Assembly: GCA_021811745.1 (NCBI GenBank)
Contig: JAJZNH010000178.1
Coordinates: 1-6,953 of the forward strand
From: Acidobacteriota bacterium
Lineage (GTDB): Bacteria > Acidobacteriota > Terriglobia > Terriglobales > Acidobacteriaceae
Direction of reading: 5' to 3'
DNA length: 6,953 nucleotides
In this document: in pieces, positions 1 through 5,926 of the stretch
How the letters are laid out: the number at the start of each line of letters is the position of its first letter
How positions within the stretch are numbered: position 1 is the stretch's first letter
The notes under the pieces: model-generated
Database searches by the model: none
Told to the model about the DNA's origin: nothing
What the model saw: the letters and a program-made list of their open reading frames with translations, nothing else
Made by a program: the position numbers and the translations under genes

Positions 1-982
1 TGAAGCGGACGCAGTGCGCAGGCGCCTGCATCCCGAGGGCGTTGTCACTTACATCATCGACCGCAACATCAACTACACCAACTTCTGCACCGAGTACTGC
101 ACCTTCTGCGCCTTCTACCGGCCGCTCAAAGGGCCGCAGGCTGCCGAGGGCTACATCCTCGACCTGGAGACGATCTATGCCAAGATCGCCGAGACGGTGG
201 AGATGGGCGGAACCGGCGTGTTGATGCAGGGCGGCATCCATCCCGACCTCAAGATCGACTGGTTCGAGCGGCTCTTCCAAGGCATCAAGCAGCGCTTCCC
301 GCAGATCTGGCTGCACTGCCTGTCGGCGTCCGAGGTGCTGGCCATCGCCGAGTATTCCGATCTCGATCTGCGCACTACGATTGCGCGGCTGCGCGATGCG
401 GGGCTGGACTCGATTCCCGGCGGCGGAGCGGAGATCCTCGACGACGAAGTGCGCCATCGCATCGCGCGCCTTAAATGCAGCACCGGGGACTGGGTCAGCG
501 TGCACCGCACCGCGCACCAGCTCGGCATGCGCACCACGGCGACCATGATGTTCGGCGTCGGCGAGACCATGGACCAGCGCATCAACCACTTTGAAGTGGT
601 GCGCCGCCTGCAGGAAGAAACCGGCGGGTTCACCGCCTTCATCCCCTGGAGCTTCCAGCCCAAACACACCGCGCTGGGCGGTCGCGGCTGGGACGAGGCC
701 ACCTCCGTCGAGTACCTTAAAACCCTCGCCATCTCGCGGCTCTATCTCGATAACATCGAGAACGTGCAGGCGAGCTGGGTAACGCAGGGCCTCAAGGTGC
801 TGGAGCTCGGTCTCCACTTCGGCGGCAACGATGTGGGCTCGGTGATGCTCGAAGAAAACGTCGTCAAGGCGGCCGGCACCTCGAACTGCACGACCGAGGA
901 AGAGCTGCGCCGCATCATCCGCGACGCCGGCTTCAAGCCCGTGCAGCGCGATACCCTGTATCGGACGATGTTTTTGAACTAG
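1..982 (+). CDS. mqnC: Dehypoxanthine futalosine cyclase MqnC, radical SAM enzyme (5' partial)
   Basis: MqnC cyclises dehypoxanthine futalosine to cyclic DHFL in the cytosolic futalosine route to menaquinone. The frame is open from base 2 with no stop, and its first residues (EADAV, then RRRLHPEGVVTYIIDRN) already fit the inside of the family, so the GTG at 14 is internal and roughly 40-50 N-terminal residues are missing. The radical-SAM CX3CX2C motif CTEYCTFC is at visible residues 29-36 (bases 86-109) and would bind the [4Fe-4S] cluster and S-adenosylmethionine. Family-typical stretches follow: GGTGVLMQGGIHP, SIPGGGAEIL, TTATMMFGVGET, GGFTAFIPWSFQP, QASWVTQGLK and GSVMLEENVV. The C-terminus, ending RDTLYRTMFLN and TAG at 980-982, is a normal MqnC end. 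MqnE and CofH are relatives, but the IIDRNINYTN and EENVV blocks favour MqnC. No other menaquinone gene is visible. Confidence 0.93.
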   Translation, partial: EADAVRRRLHPEGVVTYIIDRNINYTNFCTEYCTFCAFYRPLKGPQAAEGYILDLETIYAKIAETVEMGGTGVLMQGGIHPDLKIDWFERLFQGIKQRFPQIWLHCLSASEVLAIAEYSDLDLRTTIARLRDAGLDSIPGGGAEILDDEVRHRIARLKCSTGDWVSVHRTAHQLGMRTTATMMFGVGETMDQRINHFEVVRRLQEETGGFTAFIPWSFQPKHTALGGRGWDEATSVEYLKTLAISRLYLDNIENVQASWVTQGLKVLELGLHFGGNDVGSVMLEENVVKAAGTSNCTTEEELRRIIRDAGFKPVQRDTLYRTMFLN

Positions 983-1092
983 ACGACCGACTTCTGCTCA
1001 CCCTCTCTGGAACCTTTTGGCTCGTGAAACCAGAGCCGCGCAGAAAAGACCTCGGCTCCCGGGGTTCCGGGGATCCGAAGATCTGTGCGTAT

Positions 1093-1266
1093 TTCCCAAA
1101 GAACATTTCAGAATTGATAGGAGCCATCGACGATTACATCAAGGGCAACATCACCCATTCGCGGCCTTTCGTCTGGACAAGGTCCGTTGCGGAGATCATT
1201 CTCAAGGTGAATCGAGGCAGGAATGCCTTGAAAATGACCCCGCTGCGGTTAAAAGGCGCATTGTAG
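1093..1266 (+). pseudogene. IS630-family transposase, C-terminal remnant
   Basis: The frame starting at the GTG at 1024 carries, from about 1093, a stretch that looks like the last 45-50 residues of an IS630-family (Tc1/mariner-like) DDE transposase. It reads ELIGAIDDYIKGN, then SRPFVWTRSVAEIILKV, then NRGRNAL. The family ends with an 'elxxAIxxYIxxxNxxPkPFxWTxxaxxIlxkvxRxxxxL' pattern. The catalytic DDE core is absent: the residues between 1024 and 1092 do not resemble the family, and the spacer is too short to hold a whole transposase. The frame ends at TAG 1264-1266 after a non-homologous tail. I read it as a decayed leftover of an old insertion with no activity expected. The assignment rests on motif memory; the exact IS subgroup and the element ends are not determinable here. 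Confidence 0.68.
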
Positions 1267-1353
1267 TTCTTTGCGTGAGACACCACACCGGAATCGCGCT
1301 CGCATCGGCATCAGCCAGGGCATCGCGCTGGCAATGGAACGAGTCTAACCATT

Positions 1354-1389
1354 TCGCGTTCCCATCGTCAGAACCAATGGGAACGGCGA
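1354..1389. repeat. Inverted repeat / hairpin upstream of ccdC
   Basis: Left arm TCGCGTTCCCAT (1354-1365) pairs with right arm ATGGGAACGGCGA (1377-1389), giving 12 base pairs interrupted by one bulged G, around an 11-nt loop. Nine of the pairs are contiguous (1357-1365 with 1377-1385). No T run follows, so it is not a canonical intrinsic terminator. It may be an RNA structure ahead of ccdC or debris of the mobile element just upstream. Confidence 0.6.
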
Positions 1390-1413
1390 GTGCCGTATCC
1401 TCATATATAGGTA

Positions 1414-1428
1414 GGCGCTTGCGGCGCC
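1414..1428. repeat. Short GC hairpin 5' of the ccdC ribosome binding site
   Basis: GGCGC (1414-1418) and GCGCC (1424-1428) form a perfect 5-bp stem around the 5-nt loop TTGCG, ending 16 nt before the GGAGGT of ccdC. It is short and could arise by chance in GC-rich DNA. The following bases (TTGTTCT) are only weakly T-rich, so a terminator is unlikely. Confidence 0.35.
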
Positions 1429-1444
1429 TTGTTCTCAACGCCTC

Positions 1445-1450
1445 GGAGGT
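1445..1450 (+). promoter_or_regulatory. Ribosome binding site that decides the ccdC start
   Basis: GGAGGT is a near-perfect Shine-Dalgarno sequence with a 7-nt spacer to the GTG at 1458. It fixes the start of the CcdC-like protein at that GTG rather than at the TTG at 1017, which opens the same frame 441 bp earlier. Confidence 0.75.
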
Positions 1451-1457
1451 CTCGCTG

Positions 1458-1925
1458 GTGCACGTTTCGATCGCCTATACGGCTGTGGCTTCAATCGCCG
1501 GACTGGCCGGTGTTCTGGTGTGGCGCGTGCGCGAGGGCCGCACCGCTGTCACCGCAAAAAAGATCCTGTTCCCGCCCTTGGGAATGGCGACCGGCTTCTG
1601 CATGTTCCTGGTTCCGGCCTTCCGGGTTCCCTGGACGTGGGCGCTGATCGCGTTTCTCATCGGAGCTATTGCCCTGGCCTACCCGCTGCTGCTCACATCC
1701 ACCCTGGAACGTACCGGCGACGTCATCATGATGAAGCGCTCCGGCGCGTTTTTCACGGTCGTCATCGCCCTGGCCGCTATTCGCTACCTGGCTCGCGGCT
1801 ATTTCGATTCCATGCTTTCGCTCGAACAGACCGGAGCGCTCTTCTTCGTGCTTGCCTTCGGCATGATCTTGCGCTGGCGTATGAATATGTTCATGAAATA
1901 TCGCGCCTTGACCGCCTGCACTTAA
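1458..1925 (+). CDS. ccdC: CcdC/DUF1453 family integral membrane protein
   Basis: This 155-residue polytopic membrane protein resembles the CcdC (DUF1453) family, named from the Bacillus ccdA-ccdC cytochrome c biogenesis neighbourhood; its biochemical role is unclear. Hydrophobic segments lie near residues 3-22, 36-56, 59-80, 96-112 and 122-140, suggesting about five membrane spans. The family signature is visible as LLLTSTLERTGDVIMMKRSGAFF (residues 77-99, given here as LLLTSTLE, then GDVIMMKRSGAFF), an Arg109 in the next helix, and LAFGMILRWRMNM (132-144). The GTG start with GGAGGT upstream gives the usual family length and puts the first helix at the N-terminus. No ccdA, thioredoxin-like or other cytochrome c maturation gene is nearby, so it seems to stand alone between mqnC and suf. 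Family call fairly sure; physiological function not. Confidence 0.82.
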   Translation: MHVSIAYTAVASIAGLAGVLVWRVREGRTAVTAKKILFPPLGMATGFCMFLVPAFRVPWTWALIAFLIGAIALAYPLLLTSTLERTGDVIMMKRSGAFFTVVIALAAIRYLARGYFDSMLSLEQTGALFFVLAFGMILRWRMNMFMKYRALTACT

Positions 1926-2116
1926 GCACTGCGGAGCCGCGAGCACGTTCTCTTCCGGTCCTGTCTGAGACTTCTTTGCAGGCCCCCGCCCCACGACACT
2001 CCTTCCATTCGCATCTTTCTTTATAGGGAAAGGGCGTGCGCATATCCGCGCAACTCTCCCCTGCCCCTTCCGATCGAACGCGCTTGCGGCCGGCCAGAGC
2101 AGAACGAACGCAAGAG

Positions 2117-2145
2117 TTGAATGAAAACCAGCATAGGGCTATACT
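2117..2145 (+). promoter_or_regulatory. Sigma70-like promoter of the sufBCDS operon
   Basis: A -35 element TTGAAT (2117-2122) and a -10 element TATACT (2140-2145) are separated by exactly 17 bp. They match the consensus at 4 of 6 and 5 of 6 positions. The expected transcription start is near 2151-2153, giving a leader of about 100 nt before sufB. It is the best promoter I found in the window and is directed at the suf genes. Confidence 0.7.
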
Positions 2146-2153
2146 TTGAATTA

Positions 2154-2168
2154 GGACCGAATTGGTCC
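2154..2168. promoter_or_regulatory. Probable Rrf2/IscR-type operator of the suf operon
   Basis: GGACCGAATTGGTCC is an inverted repeat with perfect GGACC/GGTCC arms. It contains GAC-N7-GTC, the same core spacing as the Escherichia coli IscR type 1 site (GACTRWWWYAGTC), with an A/T-rich centre (AATT). The outer flanks do not match the E. coli site well. The element sits directly on the predicted transcription start, where a bound repressor would block the promoter. Rrf2-family Fe-S sensors (IscR, SufR) commonly control suf operons, which makes this the leading reading. The regulator gene is not in the window, so its identity is inferred. Confidence 0.55.
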
Positions 2169-2255
2169 GAGTTAAAGTGATTCCGATGCGAGGCCGGCAA
2201 GCGGCGCAAAATCAGCGAGTACCGGCAGCAGCAACCCTGTTTCGAGGAGAGCGCG

Positions 2256-3713
2256 ATGGGCTCCAGCACCGACACAATTCGCGAACTGGCCCTGCAGGAC
2301 TACAAGTGGGGTTTCATCACCGACGTCGAAGCGGAGCGTGTCCCCAAGGGGTTGAACGAGGAGATCGTCCGCACCATCTCCGCCAAAAAGCATGAGCCGG
2401 AGTTCATGCTGCAGTGGCGCCTGAAGGCCTACCGCCATTGGGTTTCCCTGGAGAATGCGGATGCGGAGCCGAAGTGGGCCAACATCCATTACGGCCCCAT
2501 CGACTACCAGGACATCGTCTACTACTCCGCGCCGAAGCAAAAGTCCGGCCTCAAAAGCCTGAACGAAGTCGACCCGGAAATCCTTCGCACCTATGAAAAA
2601 CTGGGCATTCCCCTAGGCGAGCAGCAGCGCTTGGCCGGCGTGGCCGTGGATGCGGTCTTCGACAGCGTCTCTGTCGCCACCACATTCAAGGAGAAGCTGG
2701 CAGAGCTGGGGATCGTCTTCTGCTCGTTCTCTGAGGCGGTGCAGAACTATCCCAACTTGGTCCAGCGGTATCTGGGCACGGTGGTGCCGCATACCGACAA
2801 CTTCTTTGCGGCCCTCAACGCGGCCGTCTTCACCGATGGCTCCTTTGTCTATGTGCCCAAGGGCGTGCGTTGTCCCATGGAGCTGTCGACGTACTTCCGC
2901 ATCAACGCGGCCGAAACGGGCCAGTTCGAGCGAACGCTGATCGTGGCCGACGAAGGCGCCTCCGTCAGCTACCTGGAGGGCTGCACCGCGCCCATTCGCG
3001 ACCAGAATCAGTTGCATGCCGCGGTGGTGGAACTGATCGCTCTCGACAACGCGCAGATCAAGTACTCCACCGTGCAGAACTGGTATCCCGGCGACAAGCA
3101 AGGCCGCGGCGGAATCTACAACTTCGTCACCAAGCGCGGCAAATGCGCGGGCGTGAATTCCAAGATCTCCTGGACCCAAGTGGAGACCGGTTCTGCCATC
3201 ACGTGGAAATACCCGAGCTGCATCCTCCAGGGCGACAACTCCGTGGGCGAGTTCTACTCCGTGGCGCTGACGAACAATTACCAGCAGGCCGACACCGGGA
3301 CAAAGATGATCCACATCGGGCGCAACACACGCAGCACCATCGTCTCCAAAGGCATCTCGGCCGGCCACGGGCAAAACACTTATCGCGGCATGGTGAAAAT
3401 CCAGAAGGGCGCCACCGGAGCGCGCAACTACACGCAATGCGACTCGCTCCTGATCGGCGACCGGTGCGGCGCGCATACCTTTCCCTACATCGAAGTCAAG
3501 AACTCCACTGCGCACATGGAGCATGAGGCCTCCACTTCAAAGATCGGCGAAGACCAGATTTTCTATTTGCGGCAGCGCGGGCTGAAAGCAGAAGACGCGG
3601 TTTCGATGATTGTGAATGGCTTCTGCAAACAGGTGTTTCGCGAGTTGCCGATGGAGTTTGCCGTGGAAGCCCAAAAGCTGCTCGGCGTCAGCCTTGAGGG
3701 CAGCGTCGGCTAG
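2256..3713 (+). CDS. sufB: Fe-S cluster assembly scaffold protein SufB
   Basis: SufB is the core scaffold subunit of the cytosolic SufBC2D complex, which accepts persulfide sulfur and builds nascent Fe-S clusters. The 485-residue length is close to the 495 of E. coli SufB. The N-terminal part (to about residue 130) contains [10 protein letters not shown] and EPKWANIHY; the beta-helix core follows, with [33 protein letters not shown] and [12 protein letters not shown]. The C-terminal part has [12 protein letters not shown] and [16 protein letters not shown]. Cys395 and Glu424 correspond to E. coli Cys405 and Glu434, needed for cluster assembly, at a constant offset of ten. ATG 2256 is preceded by GAGGAG (2244-2249) with a 6-nt spacer. 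It is the first gene of the operon, behind the promoter at 2117-2145; sufC starts 32 nt after its TAG. Nothing looks truncated or degenerate. Confidence 0.97.
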   Translation: MGSSTDTIRELALQDYKWGFITDVEAERVPKGLNEEIVRTISAKKHEPEFMLQWRLKAYRHWVSLENADAEPKWANIHYGPIDYQDIVYYSAPKQKSGLKSLNEVDPEILRTYEKLGIPLGEQQRLAGVAVDAVFDSVSVATTFKEKLAELGIVFCSFSEAVQNYPNLVQRYLGTVVPHTDNFFAALNAAVFTDGSFVYVPKGVRCPMELSTYFRINAAETGQFERTLIVADEGASVSYLEGCTAPIRDQNQLHAAVVELIALDNAQIKYSTVQNWYPGDKQGRGGIYNFVTKRGKCAGVNSKISWTQVETGSAITWKYPSCILQGDNSVGEFYSVALTNNYQQADTGTKMIHIGRNTRSTIVSKGISAGHGQNTYRGMVKIQKGATGARNYTQCDSLLIGDRCGAHTFPYIEVKNSTAHMEHEASTSKIGEDQIFYLRQRGLKAEDAVSMIVNGFCKQVFRELPMEFAVEAQKLLGVSLEGSVG

Positions 3714-3745
3714 GGAGCGGCAACTCAGATTTGCGAGGTGAACCA

Positions 3746-4522
3746 ATGAGTCTTCTGGAAATCCGGAACCTGCACGCGGAAGCAGGCGGCCACGAAATTC
3801 TCAAGGGCATCAACCTGACGGTCGAGGCCGGCCAGGTGCACTCGATTATGGGCCCCAACGGCTCCGGAAAGAGCACCCTCGCGCAGGTACTTGCGCGGCG
3901 CGAATCCTACACGGTGACCTCCGGCGAGATCCTGTTCAACGGCAAGGACCTGCTCGCCATGAAACCGGAAGAAGCCGCGTGCGAGGGAATCTTCATGGCC
4001 TTCCAATACCCGGTCGAGATCCCGGGAATCGGCAACACCTATTTCATGCGCAGCGCCGTCAATGCCGCGCGCAAATATCGCGGACTCGATGAACTGGACG
4101 CGATCGATTTTCTCCCCATCTTCCGCGAGAAGATGAAACTGCTGGAGATGGACGACAAGCTCCTGAACCGCTCTGTCAACGAAGGCTTCTCGGGTGGCGA
4201 GAAGAAGCGCAACGAGATTCTGCAAATGGCCTTGCTGGAGCCCAAGCTGGCGATCCTGGACGAAACCGACTCCGGCCTCGACATCGATGCGTTGCGCATC
4301 GTGGCGCAGGGCGTGACCGCGATGCGCGATCCGCAGCGGGCCATGATCGTCGTCACCCATTACCAACGCCTGCTGGACTACATCTCGCCCGAATTCGTGC
4401 ACGTCCTGGTGGACGGGCGCATCGTGCGCTCAGGCGGCGCGGAGCTGGCGTTGGAACTCGAAGCCAGGGGCTATGGCTGGATCGAGGACGAAGCACGGCA
4501 GATGACGCCGGCCTCCGCCTGA
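3746..4522 (+). CDS. sufC: Fe-S cluster assembly ATPase SufC
   Basis: SufC is the ABC-type ATPase of the SufBC2D scaffold; ATP binding drives SufC dimerisation and opens the SufB-SufD interface for cluster formation. It is soluble and has no membrane partner. The 258-residue protein shows Walker A GPNGSGKST (36-44, Lys42), Q-loop Gln87 in FMAFQYPVEIPG, the SufC-type signature FSGGEKKRNEI (148-158), Walker B LAILDE (168-173) with catalytic Glu173 followed by TDSGLD, and switch His205. The EKKRNEI form of the signature and YPVEIPG separate SufC from transporter ATPases. I start at ATG 3746, behind GAGGTG (3735-3740); the in-frame TTG at 3731 would place the start upstream of that site. The TGA at 4520-4522 is 12 nt from the sufD start, so the two genes are probably translationally linked. 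Confidence 0.97.
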   Translation: MSLLEIRNLHAEAGGHEILKGINLTVEAGQVHSIMGPNGSGKSTLAQVLARRESYTVTSGEILFNGKDLLAMKPEEAACEGIFMAFQYPVEIPGIGNTYFMRSAVNAARKYRGLDELDAIDFLPIFREKMKLLEMDDKLLNRSVNEGFSGGEKKRNEILQMALLEPKLAILDETDSGLDIDALRIVAQGVTAMRDPQRAMIVVTHYQRLLDYISPEFVHVLVDGRIVRSGGAELALELEARGYGWIEDEARQMTPASA

Positions 4523-4534
4523 AGGAGATCGCAG

Positions 4535-5926
4535 ATGGCGCTGCTCACCACCGAAACCGAAAACTACCTCGATAGGTTTGCGGATTTTCGCCAATCCAGC
4601 GGGGCACAATTGCCGGATTGGCTGCACCGGTTGCGCGACCGGGCCTTTGCGCGGTTCTGCGAAGTGGGATTCCCCACCACTCACGATGAAGACTGGCGCT
4701 TCACCAATGTCTCCCCGGTTGCCCGGATGGAGTTCCGGTTGACGCGCGAAACCGCGACCGCGATAACGCCTCTCGACCTTGCCGCGTGGCGGGTGGACGG
4801 CGCCGCGGCACGCCTGGTCTTTGTGAACGGCCGCTTTTCCGAGACACTTTCGACGCGCGGCTCCCTGCCCGCCGGCGTGTCTGCAAACGGGCTGCAAGCG
4901 GAGATTGCACGCCACACACCGGAAATCCCTCAGCACATCGGCCGTTACCTCGACATCGCGCGCGATTCGTTCTGCGCACTGAATACTGCATTCATTGAAG
5001 ACGGAGCCTATGTGCACGTCGGCCGCAGCGTCGTGCTCCAGCAGCCGATCCACCTGCTGTTCATCGCCACCGGCGCCGATTCGCCCACCATGACTCACCC
5101 GCGCAACCTGGTACTCGTAGATCGGGAGGCACAGGCCATCGTTATCGAGGAATACATCTCGCTGGGAGCGGAATCTCCGGCTCTGGCCAACGCAGTCACG
5201 GAACTTGTGGCGGACGAAAGCGCCACCGCGACACACATTTTTATCGAGCGCGAGAACCGGCAGACCTACAGCATATCGACGCTGCGCATCGAGCAGGCGC
5301 GCAGCGCGAATGTGGCGTCGCATTCCTTTTTGCTCGGCGGGTTCCTGGTGCGCAACAACGTGCATCCCGTGCTTGCAGGCGAGGGCGGCGAGTGCCTTAT
5401 CAACGGCCTGTTCCTGGGCAGTGACCGGCAGCACCTCGACAACTACATGCTCGTCGAGCACGCCAAGCCGCACTGCGCCAGCCGCCAGTTCTACAACGGC
5501 ATTCTCGATGGCCGTTCGCACGGTGTTTTCCACGGGCGCATCGTCGTCCACAAAGATGCGCAGAAGACCGACGCCAAGCAAACCAACCGCAACCTGCTTC
5601 TCTCCGACAATGCGCAAATCGACACCAAGCCGCAACTCGAAATTTACGCCGACGACGTAAAGTGCACGCACGGCGCAACCATTGGCCAGATCGAGGAGAA
5701 TGCGTTGTTCTACCTGCGTTCGCGCGGCTTGAGCGAAGCCGATGCGCGCCGCCTGCTGCTGGAGGCGTTCGCCGGCGAATGCCTCAACCGCATCGCGCCC
5801 GGCCCCGCCCGCAACTACGTGGAAGTTGCAGTCCGGCAGCGTTTGGCAAACGGATTGTCAGGCCCTGCAGAACCGATCAGCGAACCTGAGATCGCCGGCG
5901 AAAGCGGCCGGAGGGAAGCGCAATGA
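4535..5926 (+). CDS. sufD: Fe-S cluster assembly protein SufD
   Basis: SufD is the SufB paralogue that pairs with SufB through C-terminal beta-helices, binds one SufC and is needed for iron entry during cluster assembly. The 463 residues exceed the 423 of E. coli SufD. The N-terminal helical part has LDRFADFRQSSG, LPDWLHRLRDRAF and THDEDWRFTNVSP (start of the family's EDWRyT motif). The beta-helix core contains NTAFIEDGAYVHV, GLFLGSDRQHLDNY and DGRSHGVFHGRIVVH. The C-terminal core has YADDVKCTHGATIG and NALFYLRSRGL. His379 in KCTHGAT matches E. coli His360, implicated with SufB Cys405 in cluster assembly. AAGGAG (4522-4527) overlaps the sufC stop and lies 7 nt before ATG 4535. The last 25 or so residues (after RQRLANG) are Glu/Pro/Gly-rich and probably disordered. 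The stop overlaps the sufS start. Confidence 0.95.
   Translation: MALLTTETENYLDRFADFRQSSGAQLPDWLHRLRDRAFARFCEVGFPTTHDEDWRFTNVSPVARMEFRLTRETATAITPLDLAAWRVDGAAARLVFVNGRFSETLSTRGSLPAGVSANGLQAEIARHTPEIPQHIGRYLDIARDSFCALNTAFIEDGAYVHVGRSVVLQQPIHLLFIATGADSPTMTHPRNLVLVDREAQAIVIEEYISLGAESPALANAVTELVADESATATHIFIERENRQTYSISTLRIEQARSANVASHSFLLGGFLVRNNVHPVLAGEGGECLINGLFLGSDRQHLDNYMLVEHAKPHCASRQFYNGILDGRSHGVFHGRIVVHKDAQKTDAKQTNRNLLLSDNAQIDTKPQLEIYADDVKCTHGATIGQIEENALFYLRSRGLSEADARRLLLEAFAGECLNRIAPGPARNYVEVAVRQRLANGLSGPAEPISEPEIAGESGRREAQ

Larger units (their letters stand above)
983..1457. other. Spacer between mqnC and ccdC with mobile-element debris
   Basis: This 475-bp stretch holds no convincing intact gene. 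It contains the IS630-like transposase remnant (about 1093-1266) and two hairpins (1354-1389, 1414-1428), each listed separately. Just after mqnC there is a 6-bp inverted repeat (CTCTGG 1005-1010, CCAGAG 1030-1035) and an alternative 5-bp stem (GGCTC 1019-1023, GAGCC 1033-1037). Neither is followed by a T run, so I do not call a terminator. The frame that later becomes ccdC stays open through this stretch but reads as low-complexity, Arg/Ser/His-rich sequence with no family resemblance, so it is not part of the protein. I found no good sigma70 promoter for ccdC. Confidence 0.6.
1926..2255. other. Intergenic region containing the suf control region
   Basis: This 330-bp gap separates ccdC from sufB. 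Bases 1926-2116 show nothing I can identify: GCGG/CCGC at 1931-1940 has a loop too small to be useful, no hairpin with a T run marks the end of ccdC, and no reading frame on either strand resembles a family. Bases 2117-2173 hold the suf promoter and operator, and 2152-2255 would be a leader of about 100 nt ending in the sufB ribosome binding site. No regulator gene lies in the gap. Confidence 0.65.

Noticed and set aside
1005..1037. Possible terminator after mqnC (CTCTGG/CCAGAG or GGCTC/GAGCC)
   Set aside because: The stems are only 5-6 bp, the first has a 19-nt loop, and no T run follows either one; not distinguishable from chance in GC-rich DNA.
1024..1092. N-terminal part of the 80-codon frame as a small intact gene
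   Set aside because: There is no ribosome binding site before the GTG at 1024, and the first ~23 residues (Pro/Arg/Gly-rich) look like read-through noise; only the part after about 1093 resembles a transposase.
1404..1409. TATATA as a -10 element for ccdC
   Set aside because: No reasonable -35 hexamer lies 16-18 bp upstream.
1491..1994. 167-residue minus-strand frame opposite ccdC
   Set aside because: It is antisense to a recognisable membrane protein, its composition (Gln/Glu/Gly/His-rich) is what reverse reading of such a gene gives, and it matches no family I know.
1416..2087. Shared 11-mer GCGCTTGCGGC near 1416 and near 2077 as a repeat element
   Set aside because: The match stops at 11 bp and the flanks are unrelated; this is plausible by chance among GC-rich words.
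2162..2395. 77-residue + frame spanning the sufB leader and start, as a leader peptide or small regulator
   Set aside because: It begins inside the operator, overlaps sufB out of frame by 140 bp, lacks a ribosome binding site and is Arg/Gln-rich without family resemblance.
2613..3524. 303-residue minus-strand frame opposite sufB
   Set aside because: A long open antisense frame is expected under high third-position GC; the sense strand is plainly sufB.
4430..5671. 413-residue minus-strand frame opposite sufC and sufD
   Set aside because: It is a mirror reading of conserved sufC/sufD codons and has no recognisable motifs.
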